The notes: generated from the sequence alone by a model not told the origin. A DNA stretch of 64,000 bases from Parabacteroides goldsteinii DSM 19448 = WAL 12034 (GCF_000969835.1 NZ_KQ033912.1:2689373-2753372), one strand, 5' to 3'. Counted from the stretch's first letter, positions 25,891 to 34,730 are shown. Numbers and translations are program-made.

Positions 25891-28800
25891 ATGAAAAAAG
25901 TCTTTTATCTTCTGATTTGCCAGCTTTTATCCGTCTCCTATCTCTTTGCCGATGGTGTGCAGACTGAGAACAGAACGGTGATTTTCATACCTTCCGGTGG
26001 GGAAAAGGTTCATTTGTTAACTCCCGGAAGCAGTGTTTCCGAAACAGTATCCTTTAAACAGGAAGCCTATCCTGTTCGTAGACTCCTTCGTGTTGTCGGC
26101 GGAATAAAAATGCCGGCTCCTTTTGAGAAAAGGGGAGAGGAGATGTTCAGGCGGTCGGAATTTTATATCGACGACAATCTGGATTCCGTCCATGTGAAGA
26201 AAGATAAGTATTCCTTATATTTTAAAGGAGAAGACAATAACTTCGAGCGGCATGCCTATTACCGTATTTCGGGTGACTTGCTGAAACCCGGTGAACTGAC
26301 GGTGACCTTGCCGGTTGTGAAACGTCAGGACCTGTCTGTTTCTGCGGGTGGTGACTTTGGCGTACAGATAGAATTGTTTTATAAAAAGCCCGGACGCTAT
26401 AAAGACGATATTTACGACTGCCCTGATTCGCTGCTTTACTTCCCGGTACCCACAGGCTCCGGTAAATATCAGCAAGTAACGCAAACATTCGTGCTTCCTG
26501 ATAACGTCGCATGTGCCTTTTTACGTATCGGGGGAACTCATTTCAGCGGCGAGTGCTGGGTGGAGGCACCCCGGTTGGTGCAGAACAAGAAACAGGTCTG
26601 CTCCATACCTTTTGCTAAGTTTGCCGATAAGACAGACGATTATAACTACTGGACCGGTTGTAACCTTTCTACCCGCAGCTGGCCGCGTTGGAAACTGGAT
26701 TTCAACGGTACGACTGTTTACGAAGGAAATATTTTCGACAGAGCTTCTGATATAGCGGACTTTTATATCCTTCTGCCTGCATCCGTGCAGGGTAACGGCG
26801 ATTTGAAACTGACTTTGCTCAAAGAGGATAACCGTGCAGCGTATTCTTATGAACTCCGTTCGCTGGAGATTATCGAAGAGAGTGCCCGTGATTTTGAGGT
26901 TGTTTCCGTGCCTGAATATGTTTCTGCCGGAGCGGCTTTCGGTGTACTGGTAGAAACGAATAAGCCGGATGTCCGTTTGAAGGTACAGGCTCCGTCTTCT
27001 GTTATCCCGGCGTATCAGGAAGTGGTATTAAAAGAAACAGGTTTGCACGTAATTGAGTTTCGTGCCGGCGATTATGCTTCAGCTGTCCCGATGATTTTTG
27101 ATGACGGAAGCCGTAAAGCGGAAGTTACAATTCGTCAGATAATAGAAAAGGAACCGGATGAGGTTTACATTTCTTCCGGGGATGAGATTTATATAGATAA
27201 GGAATATGCGCCTTATGATTATTTCTTTAAATGGTATATCTCCCAGCGAGTCGGAAACTGGTATCAGTTTCGTCCTTCTTATCAGTGGAGCGGTTTCCGT
27301 GTAGCCCGTCCCGAAGTGATCCGTCATTATACCGGTTTGTTGAATAAGCTCCAGGTTCCTTATGCCTGGCAGGTGGAAGGCCGTACATTGGCCGGTAAAC
27401 GTATCAACCCGGATTTGGAAACATTGGCTTCCCCGATGTTCCGCGGAAAGCAGGCACACGAAAATGACGGCGGTTATTATTACTGGCAACATTTCCTGTA
27501 TCAGGGAGTCTTCTCGGATATGGCTGCCCGTAATCGTCCTTATGGCGGTATTTTTGCTAAACATCGCCCGATTTATACCGACCACGGAACCTTTATCCAT
27601 TATGACCCGTATGGTGTCAAGGATATGGCCGACGGTGCCCGCAAGCTGGTTGAGAATTTCCGTTACTCAAAAGGAGAGAGCAGCCGCCATACAGGTCCTT
27701 CCACGTTGTTCCGTTATTTGTATCAGGCAGGCTATAACTGGTTGGGAGCCGAGCAGATGTACGGCCCTGAAGAAATTATCCTGTCTTCGTTGCGCGGTGC
27801 TTCACGTGCTTACAGCAAGCGGGATTTCGGAACGTTGCATGCTATGCAATGGGGTTCAGGGCCTTTTACCGACCCGAAACATTCTTTACGTTTGTATATG
27901 TCGCTTGCCGTAGCCTATATGCACGGTTCTTCCCATATGAATACGGAAGAAGCCTTGTGGCTGGACGAATATGCCAACGACCGTTATTCCCAATCGGGCA
28001 AAGAACATTTATATGCACAGCACCGTGTGCTGGATTTCATAGAAACACATACCCGTCGCGGCGAATTGAAAAGTAACGTCGCTGTTATCCAGGGAAGGAA
28101 TGACGCCTGGAAGTCATTCGGTCGCGGCAGCTTATGGTCACAGAAGGGTGACAAGTGGCAATTTAATAAGGCAACGGAAAGTTTTGACCTCCTGAAAGTC
28201 TTCTATCCCAATAATATCGTGGATGGTTGCGGTCCTAACGGTTGGTTTACCTCTACGCCTTACGGGACTATCGACATTCTGCCTATCGAGGCTCCGCAAG
28301 ATGTGATGAATAAATATAAGGCAATGGTATTCCTCGGCTGGAACAGTTTCGATGAAAGCGACTTCCTCCGCATCCGCAACTATGTATTTGACGGCGGAAC
28401 GCTTGTCCTGACGGCCGCCCATCTGAATGCCGAACTTCAACCTGACCAACCGGCAAAGTTCCCAACTAACGATGCGGTTATCCGTGAAATGTTGGGCGAT
28501 AATTACAAGTCTTTGAATGGAAAGACCATTATCCCGTTCGGATCAGGAAAGATCATCTACTTCCCGCAGGCAGCTTATCCGGCAGAATCGTCTTTGAGAA
28601 GCCAGTATGAAGAAACAATGCGTGAGTTAGCTACGGAAACCGTGAACAAGGAACTTCCCTCCGGTTGGATCGAATCTGCTCCGTCTGTAGGTTTTACTGT
28701 TTGGGATAACAAAGACCATCGCACGATTTATCTGCTGAACACTGACTGGCAAAGTGCTGAACAGCAACATACGGCAACCTTCGTCTATAACGGAAAGAAA

Positions 28801-29040
28801 TTCCCTGTTGATGTCAGACGTTATCATATCGAAACTGTTCATTGCGCTAACGGTTTAGCGATTAATCCCGGTAGTAATACGACGGATATTTTAAGCATAA
28901 ATAAAGAAGGTAACAGTTGGAAAGTAACCGTACAGAATACGGAGAAAGATACAATCCGTTGTTTTAATGCAGAAACAGGAACGACAACCACTGTTGTGCT
29001 GGATAGCCCTTCTGTTCATGTGATTACGATTGGGTATTGA
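25891..29040 (+). CDS. Large secreted glycosidase-like protein, family not recognised
   Basis: A 1049-aa exported protein with signal peptide 1-20 (LLICQLLSVSYLFADG). Residues ~25-350 look like beta-sandwich modules; ~420-760 is rich in Trp, Tyr and His (WYQFRPSYQWSGFR, IYTDHGTFIHYDPYGVKDMADG, MHGSSHMNTEEALWLDEYAND) as in a catalytic barrel; ~770-920 resembles the flavodoxin/GATase-like fold found after the barrel in GH42-type enzymes (YKAMVFLGWNSFDESDFLRIRNYVFDGGTLVLTAAHL). I cannot assign a GH or PL family. It stands alone, divergent from ribF, with a strong terminator behind it. A distant layout similarity exists to the protein at 59772. Confidence 0.6.
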   Translation: MKKVFYLLICQLLSVSYLFADGVQTENRTVIFIPSGGEKVHLLTPGSSVSETVSFKQEAYPVRRLLRVVGGIKMPAPFEKRGEEMFRRSEFYIDDNLDSVHVKKDKYSLYFKGEDNNFERHAYYRISGDLLKPGELTVTLPVVKRQDLSVSAGGDFGVQIELFYKKPGRYKDDIYDCPDSLLYFPVPTGSGKYQQVTQTFVLPDNVACAFLRIGGTHFSGECWVEAPRLVQNKKQVCSIPFAKFADKTDDYNYWTGCNLSTRSWPRWKLDFNGTTVYEGNIFDRASDIADFYILLPASVQGNGDLKLTLLKEDNRAAYSYELRSLEIIEESARDFEVVSVPEYVSAGAAFGVLVETNKPDVRLKVQAPSSVIPAYQEVVLKETGLHVIEFRAGDYASAVPMIFDDGSRKAEVTIRQIIEKEPDEVYISSGDEIYIDKEYAPYDYFFKWYISQRVGNWYQFRPSYQWSGFRVARPEVIRHYTGLLNKLQVPYAWQVEGRTLAGKRINPDLETLASPMFRGKQAHENDGGYYYWQHFLYQGVFSDMAARNRPYGGIFAKHRPIYTDHGTFIHYDPYGVKDMADGARKLVENFRYSKGESSRHTGPSTLFRYLYQAGYNWLGAEQMYGPEEIILSSLRGASRAYSKRDFGTLHAMQWGSGPFTDPKHSLRLYMSLAVAYMHGSSHMNTEEALWLDEYANDRYSQSGKEHLYAQHRVLDFIETHTRRGELKSNVAVIQGRNDAWKSFGRGSLWSQKGDKWQFNKATESFDLLKVFYPNNIVDGCGPNGWFTSTPYGTIDILPIEAPQDVMNKYKAMVFLGWNSFDESDFLRIRNYVFDGGTLVLTAAHLNAELQPDQPAKFPTNDAVIREMLGDNYKSLNGKTIIPFGSGKIIYFPQAAYPAESSLRSQYEETMRELATETVNKELPSGWIESAPSVGFTVWDNKDHRTIYLLNTDWQSAEQQHTATFVYNGKKFPVDVRRYHIETVHCANGLAINPGSNTTDILSINKEGNSWKVTVQNTEKDTIRCFNAETGTTTTVVLDSPSVHVITIGY

Positions 29041-29076
29041 AAAATAAGGTATCTCTGTCAAGTTGATTTAAAATAG

Positions 29077-29124
29077 AATATCCTCCGATGAAACCGGAAA
29101 GAAACCGATTCATCGGAGGATATT
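29077..29124. terminator. Strong bidirectional terminator
   Basis: Perfect 16-bp stem AATATCCTCCGATGAA / TTCATCGGAGGATATT with a 16-nt loop, between the convergent genes ending at 29040 and 29182. Confidence 0.85.
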
Positions 29125-29181
29125 TATACCTGAGCATTTGTAGAACAAGTTCACTCAAGCCTCTGTTAAATAAACGCAGAC

Positions 29182-29646
29182 TTAGTTATTCTTCTTATCT
29201 TTCTCTATTTTCCTCAAAAGATATTCCACATTAATAAAATGCCGGGTGTATTCCGCATGCATCCTTCTTACAACCGAACTGGCTGCTGCCATCTGAGCAA
29301 GGAACTGTAAATGTTTTCCCAAAGAAACATTCACTTCCATCCGTTCTTTCTTTTGTATGGTATCCTGTACGGAATAGGCACCACAAGCCATTTGTATTTC
29401 CGGCATTCCCTCATCCCAGGCATGCTGTGTATACTTGCAAAGTATTCCGAGATTTTTCTTTAAATCTTTACGAAGGATACTTAGCACTTCAAAATCATTG
29501 CGATTGGCAGAACAGGCATTCGGATTAACCAGACGGGCAAATTTAAGGTAAAATTCTTTCAATTCTTCTTCGGAAAAAGGAGATGGGTTGCCACTTGTTT
29601 TTTGCATCTCTTCACTTTGTTGGACAGTTAACAATTCTGTTTCCAT
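29182..29646 (-). CDS. Hypothetical protein, 154 aa
   Basis: I do not recognise this family. It is soluble, helical and charged, with no signal peptide or membrane segment. Notable stretches: PFSEEELKEFYLKFARLVNP, SILRKDLKKNLGILCKYTQH and RRMHAEYTRHFINVEYLLRK, and three Cys residues. The start at 29646 (METELLTVQQ) is the first ATG in frame. Its 5' side is unusual: a consensus promoter and a 165-nt highly structured region end only ~44 nt before the start codon, so the gene may be under leader-RNA control or simply follow a small RNA gene. A terminator lies behind it. Confidence 0.6.
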   Translation of the reverse strand: METELLTVQQSEEMQKTSGNPSPFSEEELKEFYLKFARLVNPNACSANRNDFEVLSILRKDLKKNLGILCKYTQHAWDEGMPEIQMACGAYSVQDTIQKKERMEVNVSLGKHLQFLAQMAAASSVVRRMHAEYTRHFINVEYLLRKIEKDKKNN

Positions 29647-29689
29647 ACATATTAATATTAGATGTGAAGGCGAAGATTTTCTAAATATA

Positions 29690-29854
29690 AGAGCGGTTCC
29701 GCCTGTCCCGTTGCATTTCCTACCTCAGGCAGAGTAGATGCATTAACATTCTACACGGGGGTACGGAACCGCCATATAGAATGCTCGTGAGCGGACATAA
29801 AAATGCCCGCCACGGAAATTGGCAGGTTTCCCCGCCTGAGATATAGGAAATGCA
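29690..29854 (-). ncRNA. Structured RNA candidate (leader or independent ncRNA)
   Basis: A closing helix pairs 29844-29854 with 29712-29722 (11 bp, perfect) and continues as 29834-29840 with 29724-29730 (7 bp, perfect). Inside are three hairpins: 29821-29836 (loop GAAA on the RNA strand, stem GGCGGG/CCTGCC), 29787-29813 (11 bp with one bulge, loop of T residues) and 29747-29783 (stem CATTCTA/TAGAATG). The loop of the third contains 29764-29772, which can pair perfectly over 9 bases with 29693-29701 in the 3' tail, a pseudoknot. A consensus promoter on the same strand places the 5' end at the first helix. Class unknown to me. Confidence 0.6.
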
Positions 29855-29857
29855 TCA

Positions 29858-29887
29858 CAAATGTACGATAATAATTAAAGGATGCAA
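29858..29887 (-). promoter_or_regulatory. Bacteroidetes promoter for the structured RNA
   Basis: On the minus strand TTG (29887-29885), 19 nt, then TACATTTG (29865-29858), matching the -33/-7 consensus. Transcription would start within a few bases of 29853, exactly where the closing helix begins. Confidence 0.75.
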
Positions 29888-29987
29888 TAAAATACACTTC
29901 AAAATTTGTAGATGAATTGATACTGGTAGTAGAGATACTTATAGCAGTTAGAGCTTTTAGGATAAGTCTCGATGCAAATAATTTCAA

Positions 29988-30640
29988 TTCTGATAAAATA
30001 TGAACAACTTTCTCTGATAGTCCTAAATTGACAAAATGCTATATAAGGAACCTTCTGAATAAGCTGTATGGGGTGGTATTTTGTACAGTTAGCTTTTATG
30101 CGACTGTGGGGAAGGATGGAATGTGCAAAAAGTCGGAATAATGGTGTGATATGCGTTATAATAATATCGTATTACATATGGCGGATGCTATCTGCTGTAT
30201 TGATGGTGATTTTGCAAAATAAAAGATATTGGAAAAGTATCTGTGATATTCCTTGTTTCAGAAATAAAACATGCTCTTTAGCATGAAAATATCCCCTCGA
30301 AAATTCGAAAAATGAGTTTTTTTCTTGTTTTATTAACGTTTTTTTAGCTTATGTCGAGTAAATTTTCAACCATAATAAAAATATACTTCATTTAAAACGA
30401 ATATAAATTCCGTTTTAAATGAAATATATTTTGCTTGAAGAACAGATAAAGTCGGATGCTTTGTTAATAAATGTATATAAAATTATCCTAGATAGGCAAT
30501 ATGGATGAATATACTGGTTGTTTAAATAAGTATTTTGCTATCATAAAGACATCTAATCGTTTGATTTGATAGAATAATGATATATTGATAATCAATTGAA
30601 AGCCGACATAACTGTTATTTGTGAGTCAACTGTCAACTTC
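29988..30640. other. AT-rich gene-free region
   Basis: About 650 bp with no credible coding sequence on either strand: the open frames are short, rich in Trp/Cys/Ile and lack starts in a sensible context. It contains one perfect long palindrome (30381-30429) and runs of T (30319-30355). I see nothing else in it. Confidence 0.6.
30381..30429. repeat. AT-rich long inverted repeat
   Basis: Arms TTCATTTAAAACG (30387-30399) and CGTTTTAAATGAA (30411-30423) are perfectly complementary and extend 6 bp outward with one mismatch, giving 19-bp arms around an 11-nt loop. It lies in a gene-free stretch. Confidence 0.7.
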
Positions 30641-30718
30641 AGAAATGTTTCATTTCTGATAAAAATAACCCTGATAAACCCTTTTAACGGGTATATTCAA
30701 AGAGGATGAACTCTTTGG
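30639..30718 (-). terminator. Terminator-like hairpins after the TlpA-like gene
   Basis: Downstream of the stop at 30725 on the minus strand lie CAAAGAG-TTCATC-CTCTTTG (30717-30698), a short ACCC/GGGT stem, and TCAGAAATG-AAA-CATTTCTGA (30659-30639). None has a clean U-run, so Rho-independent action is uncertain. Confidence 0.45.
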
Positions 30719-30724
30719 GGCAGT

Positions 30725-32695
30725 TTACTTTTTATCCGGGAATAACTTTTGTATTTCATACTCTGCATTGTGTCCGGGGAAATTATCGTCGACCACATTC
30801 CCATCCCGATCCAGCATGACATAACGAGGTATGCCATTGAATTTGAATAGTTGACGCAGATAGTTGTATTCATCTTCCGGCAAACGGAACAGGTTGTCAC
30901 CCATATCATTTTCTGAAATAAATTTATTGTAAGAGGCTTCAGGAGAACCGCCTGTATCTGTAATATAGACAAAGGCGAAGTCCGGACTTCCTTTATATTT
31001 GTCTCTTAGTGGCTGCATATGTTTAATGCCGTAAATACAAGGTCCGCAGGTAGTAGCCCAAAAGTCGACTAAAACGAATTTTCCTTTGTGCGGGTCTGTC
31101 ATTTTACGGAAAATATCCGTGGCCTTCCCTTCCGGAAGTTTATAGGCTTGTTTTTCTCCTTCCGGAAATTTCTTGGCATACATACGCATCGTTTCTTCTT
31201 TCAGGAAAGGCTCTGAGATACTGTTGTTTATTTCTTCAGCCAGCAAATGTCCTTCTTTGGGTGTAAGCATCTCTAGTGCATAATTCAGCGAACGGGTTTT
31301 TGCAATCTCAAACAGCAGACCGGGCGTGACTTGCAATTCATTCCGTAAGACAGAATCTTTGCGTAACCATCCCTTGCTAAACATTTCAAGCTTATTCTCG
31401 GGGGTGAATGTCATATCTGCGTTGTTGAAAGGTCCCATATATTCATAACGGTTGATGAAAGAACTGAACATATTCGAGACAAGTAAACTTTTGTCGTTAC
31501 TATTTATCTTCGGAAGGAAGTTATAATAATCATTCGGAATCGGTTGTTTCAGGATTTCATTGGTAGAGTCCTGAGAGGCGTAATACCTTCGTGTCATAAC
31601 ATAATCAAACAAAGCTCCGTAAAATGATAGAAGTATTTTATTTTTCAGTAATTGCTGGCCTTTGATTGAAATAGTATTTTGTTTCAGCTTTTCTGCCAGT
31701 GAGTTATCAGCCTCTTTCAAAGCGTTCAATTGCTGTTGTTTAAATTCCGCCGGGGCAAGAGTTTTTAGTTGCTTTTCGAAATTCCGATAATTGAAAGTAT
31801 TCACTTTAAACTTGTTAAGTTCTTTGTTTATTCCGGCTGAGGCTCCTTTGAAATCTATGTTTTTAAACTCATACCGGCGATCGCGATATCGGTCTGCCAT
31901 CAGGAAGTCTTCCCAGTCGAGAGAAATAAATAAGGTTTCTCCCGGTTCGATATAAAATGGAATGGAAGTCCTTTTGAAAGAGATATAACCTTCCCAGGGA
32001 TGATTTAAAAGAAAGTCAGCCTCGAAACGTCCGTCAGGATGGATTTGTATGACAGTCGGATAGTCTTCGCGGGTTAGTTCGTTACCAGTATAAATCATGC
32101 CGGTACTGAAGCCGGCTCTGGGATCGTATCCTTTTAGAAAACCGCGTAAATGGGCTGTGTCTTTCCGGAAGAAGTCGGTTCCGTAACCGGTCGACGGATC
32201 AGCTTCTGCTGCCAGCTGCTTTTCCATATCTTCCCATGTCCCGTATATGCTTTCTTCCACCGGTTTCTTTTTCTGATCTTTTGTTTTTTTCAGTGAGATT
32301 CCGAAGATTGAACCTTCTCCAGTATCTGATTCGATATAATCGAATTTCTTCATTTTTTTATCGAAAGGAGGAAAGATCAGGACAAATGTGGAGTCGCCGG
32401 AATCAGGCATAAATGTTTTTTTACCGAACTCGGTTCCTTCGATTCCGGTCGGAAAATATTTCTTTCCGGTATCCGCATCTTTGATGTAAGTAGTACTGTC
32501 GAAAGAAATCCACCAGTGGGGAATAAATTCGCAATGTACTTGTACCCGTGTGTTTTCTTTGTTTCGCTCTATCTGAGTGATCGTATTGATACCTGTGCTT
32601 TTAAATTCATAAGCAGGGTTTTCAATGACGCGTTGGGCGAATGCTGTATGGCTGAGACCCAGAAGTAAGAATAGGATGACTGTTTGTTTTTTCAT
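30725..32695 (-). CDS. TlpA-like thioredoxin-family protein with large N-terminal region
   Basis: A 656-aa exported protein: signal peptide 1-20 (LLGLSHTAFAQ), about 500 residues of beta-rich and helical sequence of the kind found ahead of the thioredoxin fold in many Bacteroidetes TlpA/AhpC-TSA proteins, then a thioredoxin domain from ~525 with active site CGPC (550-553) in VLVDFWATTCGPCIYG and the cis-Pro region GIPRYVMLDRDGN. It would act as a periplasmic thiol-disulfide reductase. The N-terminal region is probably a substrate-recognition or lipid/ligand domain. It lies next to PUL A but points away from it, so a functional link is not shown. Confidence 0.85.
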   Translation of the reverse strand: MKKQTVILFLLLGLSHTAFAQRVIENPAYEFKSTGINTITQIERNKENTRVQVHCEFIPHWWISFDSTTYIKDADTGKKYFPTGIEGTEFGKKTFMPDSGDSTFVLIFPPFDKKMKKFDYIESDTGEGSIFGISLKKTKDQKKKPVEESIYGTWEDMEKQLAAEADPSTGYGTDFFRKDTAHLRGFLKGYDPRAGFSTGMIYTGNELTREDYPTVIQIHPDGRFEADFLLNHPWEGYISFKRTSIPFYIEPGETLFISLDWEDFLMADRYRDRRYEFKNIDFKGASAGINKELNKFKVNTFNYRNFEKQLKTLAPAEFKQQQLNALKEADNSLAEKLKQNTISIKGQQLLKNKILLSFYGALFDYVMTRRYYASQDSTNEILKQPIPNDYYNFLPKINSNDKSLLVSNMFSSFINRYEYMGPFNNADMTFTPENKLEMFSKGWLRKDSVLRNELQVTPGLLFEIAKTRSLNYALEMLTPKEGHLLAEEINNSISEPFLKEETMRMYAKKFPEGEKQAYKLPEGKATDIFRKMTDPHKGKFVLVDFWATTCGPCIYGIKHMQPLRDKYKGSPDFAFVYITDTGGSPEASYNKFISENDMGDNLFRLPEDEYNYLRQLFKFNGIPRYVMLDRDGNVVDDNFPGHNAEYEIQKLFPDKK

Positions 32696-33042
32696 ATCGG
32701 AATGTTTTAAATGTTATCCTTTCGTTAATTTATAAGGCTAAAGATAGGTTTTAGTAGTTATAAACAGCTTGTTTGGGTATGGTATTATTCTGTTTTTATC
32801 CTATTTTATTGTTTACTATGGGGGCTTTAACAGATATTTTATCTTTTAGTTGCTTGCTGCCTTTGAATTTTAATTCCTGTAGTTGAATATTTTGATGGAT
32901 GGTTGCTATTGCCCCGATTAGTGTACAGATTGGAGGATTCAATAATTTTTTCGGCAGATGTATATAGGTGTTTTATAAAGGGTATAGCGTTAAAATAGAG
33001 TTGGGACAGGGCGTTTTCCGAGATTTTTAATAAGTTTGCAAA

Positions 33043-33588
33043 ATGGAAGTAAAAGATCAGACGACAAATTGTTATCAGCGCATATATATGGAATATGCGC
33101 CTATGTTGCTTCGTTTTGCGGGCAAGTTTGTCTCCGGATTCTTTGCAGAGGATATTGTGCATGATGTTTTCCTGAAATTATGGGATAAGCAGGTTTTCCT
33201 TCTTCCTGATGACGATTTGAAAAGGATTCTTTTTGTAGCTGTGCGTAATGCCTGCATCGACCATCTGCGTCGTTCTAACATGGAGCAGGAGATACTTGAC
33301 CGCCGTGCTGTACAGCTAAAATTGGAAGAACTGGATTATTTCGAATCGTCCGACGAACTTTTCATGCGGAAAGATTTGTTGGAGCTTCTAATGAAGAAAG
33401 TGACGGAATTACCAGAACGAAGCCAGGAAATATTCCGTCTCTCTTATCTGAAAGGAATGAAAGCTGCTGAGATCGCTGAACAACTGGGTTTATCTGTCCG
33501 TACGGTAGAGAACCAATTGTATCGTTCCTTGCTTTACCTCCGTAAGCACTGTTCTCATTTATTCTTTTATCTTTTTACCTTGATTTAA
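33043..33588 (+). CDS. ECF RNA polymerase sigma factor (PUL A)
   Basis: A 181-aa sigma-70 family ECF factor. Region 2 is YMEYAPMLLRFAGKFVSGFFAEDIVHDVFLKLWDK; region 4 is LPERSQEIFRLSYLKGMKAAEIAEQLGLSVRTVENQLYRSLLYLRKH. The following fecR (33709) encodes its likely anti-sigma partner, and susC carries an STN domain, completing the trans-envelope relay known from Bacteroides. The C-terminal tail is hydrophobic (LFFYLFTLI), which is unusual but seen in some members. The 347 bp upstream hold no gene; a TAAGTTTG -7-like box (33031-33038) is too close to the ATG and lacks a -33 partner. Confidence 0.92.
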   Translation: MEVKDQTTNCYQRIYMEYAPMLLRFAGKFVSGFFAEDIVHDVFLKLWDKQVFLLPDDDLKRILFVAVRNACIDHLRRSNMEQEILDRRAVQLKLEELDYFESSDELFMRKDLLELLMKKVTELPERSQEIFRLSYLKGMKAAEIAEQLGLSVRTVENQLYRSLLYLRKHCSHLFFYLFTLI

Positions 33589-33658
33589 AAGGGGGCATTT
33601 TTTTATTTTAAAAAAAGTTTGTTTTCGTGTGAGTACTTTTCATGTCCCATTCGTTATA

Positions 33659-33681
33659 AGTTCATAAAGGACTAAGTCACT
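33659..33681 (+). promoter_or_regulatory. 23-nt block identical before fecR of PUL A and PUL B
   Basis: The 23 bases beginning AGTTCATAAAGGACTAAG are repeated without change at 52604-52626 on the minus strand, upstream of the PUL B fecR. In PUL A the block ends 27 nt before the fecR ATG. Sequence on both sides has diverged. It may be a promoter or operator for fecR. Confidence 0.75.
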
Positions 33682-33708
33682 AAAGACGACGAATTACAGG
33701 GAAAAAGT

Positions 33709-34689
33709 ATGGAACATGATTATACAGAGTTAGTTATAGGTTACTTGCAAGGTAATCTTTCCAAAGAAGAAACAGACCTTTTTTACGATTGGGTGAATGA
33801 GAGTGCCTCCAACAAAGAGACATTCTTTGAAATCAAAGCAATATATGATGCCGGTCTGTTTTTAGGAAAACCGTTGGATACGGCTTCCAGCTGGCACCGT
33901 TTGCTTAATAAAAAGAAAAATTCACAAACTCGCCGGTTCAATCTTTGGTACCAAATAAGTAGCTATGCAGCGGTGGCCCTGATAGCTGTGGCGATTAGTT
34001 CTGTTTTCTTTTTATTTATCCGTGATGACGACAAGACTTTATATTCTAAGTATATAGGAGGTGACGGCCTGGAGGCAGATGTAATAGAGTTACCAGATGG
34101 TACACATGTTAGTCTTGGCTCAAAAACGACTTTCCATTATGATAAGAATTTTGGAAAAGATAAACGTATTGTATATCTGGAAGGTGAGGCATATTTTGAA
34201 GTCGCCAAACAAAAGAATAAACCTTTTATTGTAAAGACAAAAGAACAGGATATCGAAGCCCTTGGAACCAAGTTCAATGTAATGGCTTATCCAATGGATT
34301 CTATGACAATCACTACGTTGCTGGAAGGATCAGTTCGTCTGACAACAATGCATATTGCTAAACAAACGATATTGGAACCCAACCAGCAGTTTGTATATAA
34401 CCGGAATACAGAATCAGCTATCCTTCGAAAAGTGGATGCCCGGCAATTTGTATCGTGGACTTCCGGTTATTATTATTTTCATGAACAAAGTCTAAAAGCA
34501 ATTTTAGATCGTCTTAGTCACGTTTATGGTGTAGAGTTTGCTGTAAGTTCTAAGACATTGAATAAGCGCACTTTCACCGGAACTTTCTATCGGGGACAGA
34601 GTATTAAAGATATTATGGAAATCGTCAATCTTTCTATTCCGGTCAAATATAAGATTGACGACCGTCATGTGACGATTTCGGAAAAATAG
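33709..34689 (+). CDS. FecR-type anti-sigma factor (PUL A)
   Basis: A 326-aa single-pass inner-membrane protein: cytoplasmic sigma-binding region (~1-80), membrane segment ~86-108 (SYAAVALIAVAISSVFFLFI), then the periplasmic FecR domain (ELPDGTHVSLGSKTTFHYD, YLEGEAYFEVAKQKNKPFIV, IEALGTKFNVMAY) and a C-terminal DUF4974-like domain (FTGTFYRGQSIKDIMEIVNLSIPVKY). It would hold the adjacent ECF sigma factor until SusC binds its glycan. It is very similar to the FecR of PUL B (51604-52581), much more than to that of PUL C. Confidence 0.92.
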   Translation: MEHDYTELVIGYLQGNLSKEETDLFYDWVNESASNKETFFEIKAIYDAGLFLGKPLDTASSWHRLLNKKKNSQTRRFNLWYQISSYAAVALIAVAISSVFFLFIRDDDKTLYSKYIGGDGLEADVIELPDGTHVSLGSKTTFHYDKNFGKDKRIVYLEGEAYFEVAKQKNKPFIVKTKEQDIEALGTKFNVMAYPMDSMTITTLLEGSVRLTTMHIAKQTILEPNQQFVYNRNTESAILRKVDARQFVSWTSGYYYFHEQSLKAILDRLSHVYGVEFAVSSKTLNKRTFTGTFYRGQSIKDIMEIVNLSIPVKYKIDDRHVTISEK

Positions 34690-34703
34690 GTTATAATAGA
34701 GTA

Positions 34704-34730
34704 GTTAACTTTTAAATTCAATAATATGAG
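34704..34730 (+). promoter_or_regulatory. Shared susC promoter-like element (PUL A)
   Basis: GTTAACTTTTAAAT ... TATGAG, with 21 nt from the first G to TATGAG, 15 nt after the fecR stop. Matching elements occur at 51570-51597 (minus) and 54365-54391, in the same place relative to fecR and susC. Likely an ECF-sigma-dependent promoter. Confidence 0.6.

Noticed and set aside
29821..29836. Resemblance of the first hairpin of the structured RNA to the cobalamin riboswitch B12 box (GGGGAAACCTGCC)
   Set aside because: In cobalamin riboswitches the box is near the 3' end and other conserved blocks are needed; here it is at the 5' end and the rest is missing.
29751..29987. Short minus-strand frame across the structured RNA
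   Set aside because: It includes the promoter and hairpins, has no sensible start context and reads as Ser/Ile/Phe-rich noise; RNA pairing explains the region better.
30068..30286. Plus-strand frame of 72 codons in the AT-rich gap
   Set aside because: Trp, Cys and Ile-rich translation with no promoter, no conserved look and no neighbours; most likely chance.
33031..33038. TAAGTTTG as promoter of the PUL A sigma gene
   Set aside because: Only 4 bases before the ATG and no TTG at 19-21 nt upstream; a leaderless transcript would be required.
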